This document shows, one piece after another, positions 17,940 through 25,614 of a stretch of DNA of 64,000 nucleotides. Under the pieces are notes generated by a model. That model was given only the letters and a program-made list of their open reading frames with translations, was not told the DNA's origin and ran no database searches. Every line of letters starts with the position of its first letter. The first letter of the stretch is position 1. Origin of the DNA: Porticoccus sp002341315 (GTDB lineage Bacteria; Pseudomonadota; Gammaproteobacteria; Pseudomonadales; Porticoccaceae). The DNA lies in NCBI RefSeq assembly GCF_047634355.1, contig NZ_JBLIAL010000009.1, one strand, 5' to 3'. The translations under genes were made by a program, and so were the position numbers.

Positions 17940-19180
17940 GCCAGTTTTACCTTTGTCACCGGATGATTGAGACGGTATTTTTCCAGGAAGCGGGCCAGCC
18001 GCTCAATGGCTTCCTCCAGATCGTCTTCCCTCGGCAGGAATACGATGCGGAAATGGTCGGGATCCGGCCAGTTGAAAGCGGTGCCCTGCACCAGCAGAAT
18101 CCGTTCTTCCAGTAATAAATCCAGTACCAATTGCTCGTCGTCTTCAATCGGATAAATTTCCCGGTCCAGTTTGGGGAACAGGTACATCGCCGCTTTGGGT
18201 TTGACGCAACTGACACCGGGTATCCGGGTCAACAGGGACCAGGCTTTTTCGCGTTGCTGGTAGAGACGGCCCTCCGGTGCAACCAGGTCATTGATACTCT
18301 GATAGCCGCCCAGGGCCGTCTGGATGGCATACATGGCCGGCACGTTGGCGCACAGCCGCATGGATGCCAGCATTTCAATGCCCTGGATATAACTGCGGGC
18401 GCGATGTTTGGCACCGCTCACCACCAGCCAGCCGGAGCGGAAGCCCGCCAGACGGTAGGCTTTTGACAATCCGTTGAAGGTGATGCACAGCACATCAGTG
18501 GCCAGACTGCCGAGTGGTATATGTACTGCATCATCGTAGAGAATGCGGTCATAGATTTCATCGGCATAAATGATCAGGTCATGCTCCCTGGCCAGTTCGA
18601 CAATTTTCTGCAGAACCGCCTCGGAGTAAACAGCCCCGGTGGGATTGTTGGGATTGATTACCACAATGCCCCGGGTATTCGGTGTGATCTTGCGGGCGAT
18701 ATCCTCGATGTCCGGTTGCCATTCGTTGGCTTCGTCGCAGAGATAGTGAACCGCCTTGCCCCCGGCCAGATTGACGGCAGCTGTCCACAGGGGGTAATCC
18801 GGCACCGGCACCAGAATTTCGTCACCGTTGTTGAGCAGCGCCTGCATGGCCATGACAATCAGCTCGCTGACGCCGTTGCCCAGGAAGATATCGTCGATGT
18901 CGACATTCGGGATGCCAATCAATTGGCAACGTTGCATGACGGCCTTGCGGGCACTGTAGATGCCTTTGGAGTGGCAGTAGCCCTGGGCCTTGGCCAGGTT
19001 GTGAATGACGTCGTGAATGATCTCGTCGGGCGCTTCAAAACCGAACGGGGCGGGGTTGCCAATATTCAGCTTCAGGATGCGCAGGCCTTCTTCCTCAAGC
19101 CGGTTGGCGTGGTCGAGCACCGGGCCGCGAATATCGTAGCAGACGTTATTCAGCTTGTTTGACTTCTGGATATGTTGCAT
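17924..19180 (-). CDS. alaA: alanine transaminase AlaA-like (class I/II aminotransferase)
   Basis: This 418-residue PLP enzyme has LKLNIGNPAPFGF, GNGVSELIVMAMQAL, VPVPDYPLWTAAV, INPNNPTGAVY, DEIYDRILYD and the PLP-lysine block FNGLSKAYRLAGFRSGW, closely following E. coli AlaA (YfbQ). AlaA makes alanine from pyruvate and glutamate. ATG 19180 (MQHIQKSNKL) matches the family start; the longer reading to 19282 overlaps the msrB promoter region. It is divergent from msrB with an 89-bp gap. Confidence 0.92.
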   Translation of the reverse strand: MQHIQKSNKLNNVCYDIRGPVLDHANRLEEEGLRILKLNIGNPAPFGFEAPDEIIHDVIHNLAKAQGYCHSKGIYSARKAVMQRCQLIGIPNVDIDDIFLGNGVSELIVMAMQALLNNGDEILVPVPDYPLWTAAVNLAGGKAVHYLCDEANEWQPDIEDIARKITPNTRGIVVINPNNPTGAVYSEAVLQKIVELAREHDLIIYADEIYDRILYDDAVHIPLGSLATDVLCITFNGLSKAYRLAGFRSGWLVVSGAKHRARSYIQGIEMLASMRLCANVPAMYAIQTALGGYQSINDLVAPEGRLYQQREKAWSLLTRIPGVSCVKPKAAMYLFPKLDREIYPIEDDEQLVLDLLLEERILLVQGTAFNWPDPDHFRIVFLPREDDLEEAIERLARFLEKYRLNHPVTKVKLAQVAP

Positions 19181-19269
19181 AAAGTATTGTTTCTGGTTGT
19201 CCAATTCGGATAAAAACTGATTGTATATCAAAACCCTGCCATAAATAAGAAAACTCTGAGGTGTCGAGA

Positions 19270-19665
19270 ATGGCGAACACAAGACAATTTGATGATGAAC
19301 AATGGCGCGAACAGCTCACCCCTGATGAATTCAGAATCTGTCGTCAGAAGGGCACTGAACCTCCCTTTAGTGGTGCCTATTGCGATGAGAAGGCCTCTGG
19401 AATCTACCACTGTAAATGCTGCCATCAGCCGCTGTTTGATGCTGCGGCCAAGTATGACTCAGGTTCTGGCTGGCCGAGCTTCTATCAGGCCGTCGATGAG
19501 AATGCTATCGATGAATGTGCCGATACCAGCCATGGCATGCGCCGTATCGAGATCACTTGTGCGCACTGCGGCGCTCATCTGGGACACCTGTTTGATGACG
19601 GTCCTGAACCAACCGGACTGCGATATTGTGTGAATTCGGTCTCCCTGCAACTGGAGTCGTTCTGA
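19270..19665 (+). CDS. msrB: peptide-methionine (R)-S-oxide reductase MsrB
   Basis: This 131-residue enzyme has the two CxxC zinc pairs (CKCC near residue 41 and CAHC near 95), SGSGWPSFYQ for substrate binding and the catalytic Cys in RYCVNSVSL. MsrB repairs methionine-R-sulfoxide in oxidised proteins. ATG 19270 (MANTRQFDD) matches family starts; a GTG at 19261 adds three residues. It is complete and monocistronic, upstream of the tRNA genes. Confidence 0.95.
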   Translation: MANTRQFDDEQWREQLTPDEFRICRQKGTEPPFSGAYCDEKASGIYHCKCCHQPLFDAAAKYDSGSGWPSFYQAVDENAIDECADTSHGMRRIEITCAHCGAHLGHLFDDGPEPTGLRYCVNSVSLQLESF

Positions 19666-19740
19666 AATTCTGATCACGGGTTGCCACCGGGTCGATGTCG
19701 GGGGTTTTCAGGCTGCCGCAGAGAAAAACAGAATGCAGGG

Positions 19741-19769
19741 TTGACAGGGCACATGCCGCTTCTTAGAAT
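19741..19769 (+). promoter_or_regulatory. sigma70 promoter of the tRNA-Glu/tRNA-Gly operon
   Basis: TTGACA (19741-19746) and TAGAAT (19764-19769) are separated by exactly 17 bp. They are followed by a GC-rich GCGCGCC discriminator, as expected for growth-rate-controlled stable RNA promoters. The start of tRNA-Glu lies 27 bp downstream. Confidence 0.88.
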
Positions 19770-19796
19770 GCGCGCCTCTCTTGATGAGAACCTTGT

Positions 19797-19872
19797 GTCC
19801 CGTTCGTCTAGAGGCCTAGGACACCGCCCTTTCACGGCGGTAACAGGGGTTCGACTCCCCTACGGGACGCCA
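19797..19872 (+). tRNA. tRNA-Glu (anticodon TTC)
   Basis: A full 76-nt cloverleaf. The acceptor GTCCCGT pairs with ACGGGAC, the anticodon loop CTTTCAC gives TTC, the T-loop is GTTCGACTC, and CCA is encoded. It is nearly identical to the E. coli tRNA-Glu sequence. Confidence 0.98.
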
Positions 19873-19895
19873 CTTTTATCCTGATGGGATAAAAT

Positions 19896-19971
19896 GCGGG
19901 AATAGCTCAGTTGGTAGAGCGCAACCTTGCCAAGGTTGAGGTCGCGAGTTCGAGCCTCGTTTCCCGCTCCA
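19896..19971 (+). tRNA. tRNA-Gly (anticodon GCC)
   Basis: A 76-nt cloverleaf. The acceptor GCGGGAA pairs with TTCCCGC, the anticodon stem CAACC/GGTTG encloses TTGCCAA (GCC), the T-loop is GTTCGAGCC, and CCA is encoded. It lies 23 bp after tRNA-Glu, without a promoter of its own. Confidence 0.98.
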
Positions 19972-19977
19972 TTATTG

Positions 19978-20014
19978 AAAAAAGGGCCAGTGATATAATC
20001 ACTGGCCCTTTTTT
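19978..20014 (+). terminator. rho-independent terminator of the tRNA operon
   Basis: A perfect 11-bp stem, GGGCCAGTGAT/ATCACTGGCCC, has a 3-nt loop and is followed by six Ts. Six As precede it, so it can also act on the opposite strand. It starts 7 bp after the tRNA-Gly CCA. Confidence 0.95.
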
Positions 20015-20072
20015 CTTGTTGTGGATCGTGTTTGTTTTACCCAAGCACTTGGTTTGAGCAAACCTTTTGGGG

Positions 20073-20196
20073 ATCACGATCAGCGGGGGGTGTCGCCGAG
20101 TGGCGTAAGGGAGGCACCCGAAAGGCGCTGGTGGCACGTGCTGATGAAGCCATGTACCGGGCCAAGAACAGCGGTCGCAACTGTGTTAAAGACTGA
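20073..20196 (+). pseudogene. remnant of a GGDEF (diguanylate cyclase) gene, C-terminal end only
   Basis: From 20089 the plus strand reads GVAEWRKGGTRKALVARADE and then AMYRAKNSGRNCVKD with a stop at 20194-20196. This is the unmistakable last helix of a GGDEF domain (ADxAMYRAKxxGRN). Just upstream, ITIS is readable only in a different frame (20073-20084). One extra base in the GGGGGG run at 20085-20090 accounts for the shift. No catalytic GGEEF half, start codon or upstream coding frame exists before the tRNA terminator. This is the degraded tail of a lost cyclase gene and makes no active protein. Confidence 0.75.
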
Positions 20197-20232
20197 GTGT
20201 GAGGCACTGAGCTGGCGCATGGGACAGCGAGT

Positions 20233-23200
20233 TCAGGTTGGATCCAGTATTTCACGCAATTTTAGCGCCAACTGCTCGCGATGATAGGGTTTGCTGATCA
20301 GCTGCACGCCTCTATCGAGACGGCCATTGTGAATAATGGCGTTTTCACTGTAGCCGGAGGTGAACAATACTTTCAGGTTGGGGAGGATGTTCAGTGCCTG
20401 TTCGCTCAGTTGTCGACCATTAATCCCGCCCGGCATCACTACATCGGTAAATAACAGGTCAATATCCTGGTGCTGTGCCAGTATATCCAGTGCCTCTGCG
20501 CCGGAACGAGCAGCGGAAACGCGGTAACCGAGGCTTTCAAGAAGGGCAGTAACATAGGTTCTCACCTGATTGTCATCCTCCACCGCCAGGATATGCTCTG
20601 AACCGCCGACGGGCTCAACAGCTCGGGGAGCCTCATAGACAACATCGTCTGTTGTCTTGGCTCGCGGAAAAAAAAGTTTGATCGTGGTGCCCTCATCCAC
20701 CTCGGAGTATATTTTGGCATGTCCACCGGATTGTTTGACAAAGCCGTAGACCATGCTGAGACCGAGACCGCTGCCCTTGCCCATGGCCTTGGTGGTAAAA
20801 AACGGATCGAATGCCTGGCTGACTAATTCGGCAGGCATACCGGTGCCGCTGTCGGAGACCGATACCTGTACATAGTCTCCGGTGATTACTTCCATCTGAT
20901 CCTGTGCATAGGTTTCATCCAGCTGGGTGTTGGCTGTTTCAATAATCAGCCTGCCACCCTCTGGCATGGCATCACGCGCATTGATGGCTAGATTGAGCAG
21001 TGCCACTTCCAGCTGGCCCGGATCAATCTCGGTGGTCCACAGTTCTCCGGTATCGACAAACGTCAATTCAATATCTTCGTTGAGAGCTCGCTTTAGTAGT
21101 CCCAGCGTGTCAGTAACCAGTTTATTGATGTCCACCCGCCTGGGTTGCAATGCCTGACGCCGGGCGAAGGCCAGCAGACGGTTGGTGAGCTCCGCTCCCC
21201 GCTCCGCTGCCGTGACAGACATTTCTGCCAGCCGCTGCAGATCGGGTTGATCGCCGAGCTGCTCCTGCATGAATTCGGCGTTGCCCAATATTACCGTGAG
21301 CAGATTGTTGAAGTCGTGGGCAATGCCGCCGGTGAGGTGGCCGACCGCTTCCAGCTTTTGTGACTGGCGCAGCCGTTCATCCATTTCCCGCAGTTCGGTG
21401 ACATCCACCATGCTGCCGACCATTCTTACAGCTTTGCCTGAGGTGTCCCGTGTAATAAAGCCCCGATCCACCACGGACAGCGCCTTGCCATTGGCGTGAA
21501 GAAACCGGTATTCACTCTGCCAGGTGACATCATCGCTGTTAAATACAGCATAGAGTTCCGCGAGAACGTTATTGCGGTCATCGGGGTGAATATGCTCGAC
21601 CCAGAACTGCAGCCCGTCAGTGATCTGTATCGGATCGTAACCAAACATGGTTATCAGGTTATCGTTCCACCAGATGCCGTCCTCAACCAGATCCCAGTCC
21701 CAGATCACATCGTTGGTGGCTTTGGTGACCAGTTGGAATCGTTCGTCGCTCTGTCTGACAGCCTGCTCAGCCATTTTGCGGTCAGTAATATCCCGCTCTA
21801 CTGCAACCCAGTGGGTAAACCAGCCGGTCTCGTCCGCCAGTGGAACAATGTCCATTTCCAGCCAGAACGCATCACCAGTTTTGGTGTAGTTGATTAGTTC
21901 AGCACGCACGGGTTGCCAACGGGTGAGGGCCTCCCGGATACGATCCAGCTCCGCCCTCTGGGTTTTTGGCCCCTGCAGCAGGCGCGGTGTTTTGCCGATC
22001 ACCTCCTCTCGGCTATACCCGGTGCGCCGCTCGAAGGCATCGTTGACATAGATAATCCTGGGCCCTTCGGGGTCATCCAGAGGTCTTGCTTCAGTGATCA
22101 GTAAAATATCATTTTGCCGGGAGACGGCGGATTCCAGCAGTCGCAGGTGTTGCTCTCTGGCCCGCTCCTGGGTGACATCCTGAAAATAGATGGCGAGTCC
22201 CTCGATGGAGGGGTAGGCCTTTACTCGCAGCCAGATATTCAGTTCGCTGTAACGTTCGGTAAACGTATGTGTCGTCTGTGTGGCAAGGGCAGCTTCATAC
22301 TCGCTGCGGAAAGCAGAATCGGCGGCAGCCGGAAAGCATTCCCAGACGTTATTGCCAATCAGTGCATCCCGGCGCTTGTTGAGGATGCGGCAAAATTCGT
22401 TGTTGACGAAGGTGAAATTGAAGTCCCTGTCGAGGGTGAAGAAGCCATCACTCATACTCTCCAGGGTCTGTTCCAGCCGCTGGGATAACGTCTTCGATTG
22501 TTCCCGCGCGTTGATGTGGTCGGTAATATCCTGGAAGGCACCGCGCACAGCACAGATGTTGTCCTCGGCATCGTATTCAGCCTCACCGGTGCTGCGCACC
22601 CAGATGCGCCTGCCGGTGGCAGTAACTTTTGGCATCACCTCACTGAAGGATTCACCCCGTTCTGCACAGGCATCAAAGATGCGTCGAAAGCGGTTGCGAT
22701 ATTCCGGCAGGTAAAAGTTGATGGCTTCCTGCAGTGTGGGTTGAAAGTCCGGCCCGACATCGTGAATGTCGGCTGTCTCTTTTGACCATTTCATGGTTTT
22801 TGTCTGAAGGTCAAAACGCCAGCCTCCCAAATGGGCTGCCTGTCCTGCAATCCGTTGCAGGCTGGAGGCCTCGGCCAATTGGTTTTCGGCGAGAACCAGA
22901 TCGGTGATGTTCTGTACCACCCCGGTGAGCAGGCGTCCGTCGGCGGTATTGGCCAGCTCGCCCATGCCCTGAACATGCATGATGCTGCCGTCCGGTTTGG
23001 GGATTCTGTGACGAAACTGCAGCGGTCTATCGGGTTTTTCCAGAAAACTGTTCAGCTCGTCTACCAGACCCTGCCGGTCATCCGGATGCATTAATCCCAG
23101 GTAGGCATCAAAGCAGTGGCCAAATTCCTCGGGAGTGATATCGTACATGTCGTAGATATCATCAGACCAACTGAGCACATCGCTGTCGAGATTGAGTTTC

Positions 23201-24195
23201 CATATGCCCAGTTTCAGTAGGCGTTTGGCCGTGCGCAGGCTGGCCTCCTGTTCCTGCAGTCGGCTGTTGGCAATTTTCAATTCGCGGGAGCGTAACAGGA
23301 TATCCAGCTCCAGCTGGGCTTCGTCATATTCCTCAGTGGCAGTGGATCCCCGGGCTGTCAGTCGTCCCTCGGCCGAGTAGACAAAGTCGGTGACATCCTC
23401 GGTTCTGAGAATAATGAATGTGATTTGGCCATCGGTCCCCTTCAGGGGGGTATTGACACAACTCCAGAAGTGTTCGGCGAATCCACCGCCCTGGTCTTCC
23501 GGGCGAGGAATGGGGTAGCGCTGAACCGGCAGAACATCGGACATGCCGGTCTCTTTGACTTGTTCCAGCGAGGCCCGAAGATTCCGGACGCCGTCTGCCA
23601 TGCTGTCCGCGGGGTCATCGGGGAAAACATCGAACATTCGACGGCCCTTGATATCCTGCCGTCGGGTCCCTGTGGCATTGAGATAGGCGTCGCTGGCGGC
23701 AACAATCCTGAATTCATCGGGGGTCAGGACCAGAAATTGACCGGGCGCTGACTCGAACAGGGACTGAAACAGATGGGCCGAGGCTTCGGCCTCCTGCCGT
23801 AAGACCTGCTCCCGGTTTAGGTAGTTGGTCTGGTCTGCCTCCAGCGCCAGTAACCGGGTGACATCCCGGGCGGAGACCAGCTCGGCCTTTGTACCATCAT
23901 GGTCAAGTGTGTGCGCAGTGATCTCCACCGAGATAATAGCTCCGGACTTGAGGCGGTGGCGCCAGATACCTGCATCATTAAAACCCGAAACCAAACTGGC
24001 GATGTTTTCGAGTAACCCGGGAACCTCTTCCTTTGGTCGAATGTCCTTGATGGTCATGGCGAGGAATTCGTCCCGGGAATAGCCGTATTTGGCGATGGCG
24101 GCATCGTTGACGTCAAGAAAACGCAAGGTTTCCCGATCATAGATCCACATTGGATCCGGGTGGCAATAGAAGAGTCTATTTCCAGGGATAGGCAT
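20233..24195 (-). CDS. multi-PAS hybrid sensor histidine kinase with C-terminal receiver
   Basis: This 1320-residue protein has no membrane segments. About six PAS/PAC repeats fill residues 1-920 (for example YDRETLRFLDVNDAAIAKYG; WNDNLITMFGYDPIQITDG). HisKA follows with the phospho-His in GHLTGGIAHDFNNLL, then an HATPase domain (LNLAINARDAMPEGG, GSGLGLSMVYGFVKQSGGH) and a receiver with phospho-Asp in LLFTDVVMPGG. The HDFNNLL type is typical of hybrid kinases that sense internal cues through PAS ligands. It is the last gene of the six-gene operon, and its ATG overlaps the EAL gene stop by one base. Signal and output partner are unknown. Confidence 0.9.
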   Translation of the reverse strand: MPIPGNRLFYCHPDPMWIYDRETLRFLDVNDAAIAKYGYSRDEFLAMTIKDIRPKEEVPGLLENIASLVSGFNDAGIWRHRLKSGAIISVEITAHTLDHDGTKAELVSARDVTRLLALEADQTNYLNREQVLRQEAEASAHLFQSLFESAPGQFLVLTPDEFRIVAASDAYLNATGTRRQDIKGRRMFDVFPDDPADSMADGVRNLRASLEQVKETGMSDVLPVQRYPIPRPEDQGGGFAEHFWSCVNTPLKGTDGQITFIILRTEDVTDFVYSAEGRLTARGSTATEEYDEAQLELDILLRSRELKIANSRLQEQEASLRTAKRLLKLGIWKLNLDSDVLSWSDDIYDMYDITPEEFGHCFDAYLGLMHPDDRQGLVDELNSFLEKPDRPLQFRHRIPKPDGSIMHVQGMGELANTADGRLLTGVVQNITDLVLAENQLAEASSLQRIAGQAAHLGGWRFDLQTKTMKWSKETADIHDVGPDFQPTLQEAINFYLPEYRNRFRRIFDACAERGESFSEVMPKVTATGRRIWVRSTGEAEYDAEDNICAVRGAFQDITDHINAREQSKTLSQRLEQTLESMSDGFFTLDRDFNFTFVNNEFCRILNKRRDALIGNNVWECFPAAADSAFRSEYEAALATQTTHTFTERYSELNIWLRVKAYPSIEGLAIYFQDVTQERAREQHLRLLESAVSRQNDILLITEARPLDDPEGPRIIYVNDAFERRTGYSREEVIGKTPRLLQGPKTQRAELDRIREALTRWQPVRAELINYTKTGDAFWLEMDIVPLADETGWFTHWVAVERDITDRKMAEQAVRQSDERFQLVTKATNDVIWDWDLVEDGIWWNDNLITMFGYDPIQITDGLQFWVEHIHPDDRNNVLAELYAVFNSDDVTWQSEYRFLHANGKALSVVDRGFITRDTSGKAVRMVGSMVDVTELREMDERLRQSQKLEAVGHLTGGIAHDFNNLLTVILGNAEFMQEQLGDQPDLQRLAEMSVTAAERGAELTNRLLAFARRQALQPRRVDINKLVTDTLGLLKRALNEDIELTFVDTGELWTTEIDPGQLEVALLNLAINARDAMPEGGRLIIETANTQLDETYAQDQMEVITGDYVQVSVSDSGTGMPAELVSQAFDPFFTTKAMGKGSGLGLSMVYGFVKQSGGHAKIYSEVDEGTTIKLFFPRAKTTDDVVYEAPRAVEPVGGSEHILAVEDDNQVRTYVTALLESLGYRVSAARSGAEALDILAQHQDIDLLFTDVVMPGGINGRQLSEQALNILPNLKVLFTSGYSENAIIHNGRLDRGVQLISKPYHREQLALKLREILDPT

Positions 24196-25400
24196 TAACG
24201 AACCCCGTTAGCTGCCGGTGACTTCATCAACCAGGCGAGGGTGGCGTCCGGTGGCATGGGCCGGCCAATAAAATATCCCTGAGCTGTGTCGCAACCTATC
24301 TCGGCGAGGAAAGACAGTGTCCATTGATCTTCCACGCCTTCGGCGGTCACCAGTAGCCCCAGCGCCCTGGCCAGACCGACGATCGCCGCTGCAATTTTTT
24401 GTGATTCCTCGGACTGCGGTGCCGAAATGACAAACATTTTGTCAATTTTCATTTCCGAGAACGGCAGCCGAGCCAGTTGAATCAGGGATGAGTAACCCAC
24501 CCCGAAATCATCAATCGATAAGCTGAAACCCTTGATGCGGAACTGGGTCAGAAATTCCAGCATCATGATCGGATTTTCCATGCTGCTGCTTTCGGTAATC
24601 TCCAGCACAATCTGTTGAGGGTTCAGCCCCAGCACCTGACACTGGGTCATCAGCCACTCGGAAAGGCCGGCGTCTGCGATCACCCTGGCGGACAGGTTCA
24701 GGGCGATGGTGGTATCGGTGCCGCGAAACGATTCGGCAAACCAGTGAAGAGACTGGCCAAATACCTGTCGGGTCAGCTCGCCAATCAGGCCGGTTTCTTC
24801 CGCCAGCGGAATAAATCGGTCGGGCATGATGATGCCGATATCGGGGTGGTGCCACCGGGCCAGCGCCTCAAAGCCAATACATTTTCCTGTGCCACAGGAT
24901 ACCTTGGGCTGGTAATAGACCCCTATTTGTTGCTCGGCCAGGCCTGCAGCGAGGGTCTGTCGGGTAACCTGGAATTCCTGTGGCCGGTTTTCGGGAGCCT
25001 TGAGGGGAGGCTGGTGAGACTTGTCGCTGAGCAGCTCGCGGAGTCGGCTGGGGGTAAAGGGCTTGCCCAGCACCCCCGAGACATTGAGACCATTTTCTGC
25101 GGCGGCTCGACCCGCAGCCTCCAACACTCTGTTGCCCAGACCGCTGGCAACGATCACGACGCCATCAAAGGCGATATCGGCCAGACGTTTCAGTATCTCG
25201 ACACCATCCACTTCCGGCATGGCGAGATCGACTATCAGGTGTGAAGGGGCCCAATCTGCAACCAGGTGAAGAAACTCATCGGCACTGGTAGTGGCGCGGG
25301 CATCGTGACCGGCGCCTTTGGCAATGGTGCAGATGGTAAAGCTGACGTCGGCATCATCATCGAGTACCAACAGCCGTTTATCGGGGGGGCCTAATGTCAT
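24195..25400 (-). CDS. response regulator with EAL (c-di-GMP phosphodiesterase) output
   Basis: This 401-residue protein has an N-terminal receiver (LVLDDDADVS; phospho-Asp in LIVDLAMPEVDG, about 61; Lys in GKPFTPSR) joined to an EAL domain from about 150. The EAL domain keeps the residues of active enzymes: EALARW, the Asn of ALNLSARV, the Glu of VLEITESS, the metal Asp pair in DDFGVGYSS, MKIDK, AEGVED and QGYFIGRP. It should hydrolyse c-di-GMP under receiver control. It is the only clear output protein of the kinase operon. It begins 13 bp after the small gene at 25414. Confidence 0.9.
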   Translation of the reverse strand: MTLGPPDKRLLVLDDDADVSFTICTIAKGAGHDARATTSADEFLHLVADWAPSHLIVDLAMPEVDGVEILKRLADIAFDGVVIVASGLGNRVLEAAGRAAAENGLNVSGVLGKPFTPSRLRELLSDKSHQPPLKAPENRPQEFQVTRQTLAAGLAEQQIGVYYQPKVSCGTGKCIGFEALARWHHPDIGIIMPDRFIPLAEETGLIGELTRQVFGQSLHWFAESFRGTDTTIALNLSARVIADAGLSEWLMTQCQVLGLNPQQIVLEITESSSMENPIMMLEFLTQFRIKGFSLSIDDFGVGYSSLIQLARLPFSEMKIDKMFVISAPQSEESQKIAAAIVGLARALGLLVTAEGVEDQWTLSFLAEIGCDTAQGYFIGRPMPPDATLAWLMKSPAANGVR

Positions 25401-25413
25401 GACCAGACCTTAA

Positions 25414-25614
25414 TTATTTGTAGGTTTGTCTGGCGGAGAGACCTGTCTGGCCAGAAAGATAATCCGTGATCACATCCAACATAGCTTCAGCATGCGGTAT
25501 TGTGAAGGTTGTTTCAAGCCTGCTTGAAAGGCCCCCAGTTTCCAGAGATATGGTGGTCGTTGACCGCGGGATGACTGTCGGTTTCCCGGGGTTGGGGCAA
25601 TCGTGATTTATCAT
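25414..25614 (-). CDS. small protein of unknown function inside the kinase operon
   Basis: This 66-residue protein has a Pro/Ser/Thr-rich N-terminus (PNPGKPTVIPRSTTT) and an amphipathic helix (PHAEAMLDVITDYLSG). I recognise no domain. Evidence that it is real: its ATG overlaps the upstream kinase stop as ATGA, an AGGA ribosome site lies 6 bp before it, and it fills the only gap in an otherwise overlapping operon. It could be a small connector or inhibitor of the neighbouring kinases or EAL protein, but that is inference from position alone. Confidence 0.6.
   Translation of the reverse strand: MINHDCPNPGKPTVIPRSTTTISLETGGLSSRLETTFTIPHAEAMLDVITDYLSGQTGLSARQTYK

Noticed and set aside
20021..20284. 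87-residue plus-strand reading after the tRNA terminator
   Set aside because: The frame is not the one that encodes the recognisable GGDEF tail, and it runs into the opposite-strand kinase gene.
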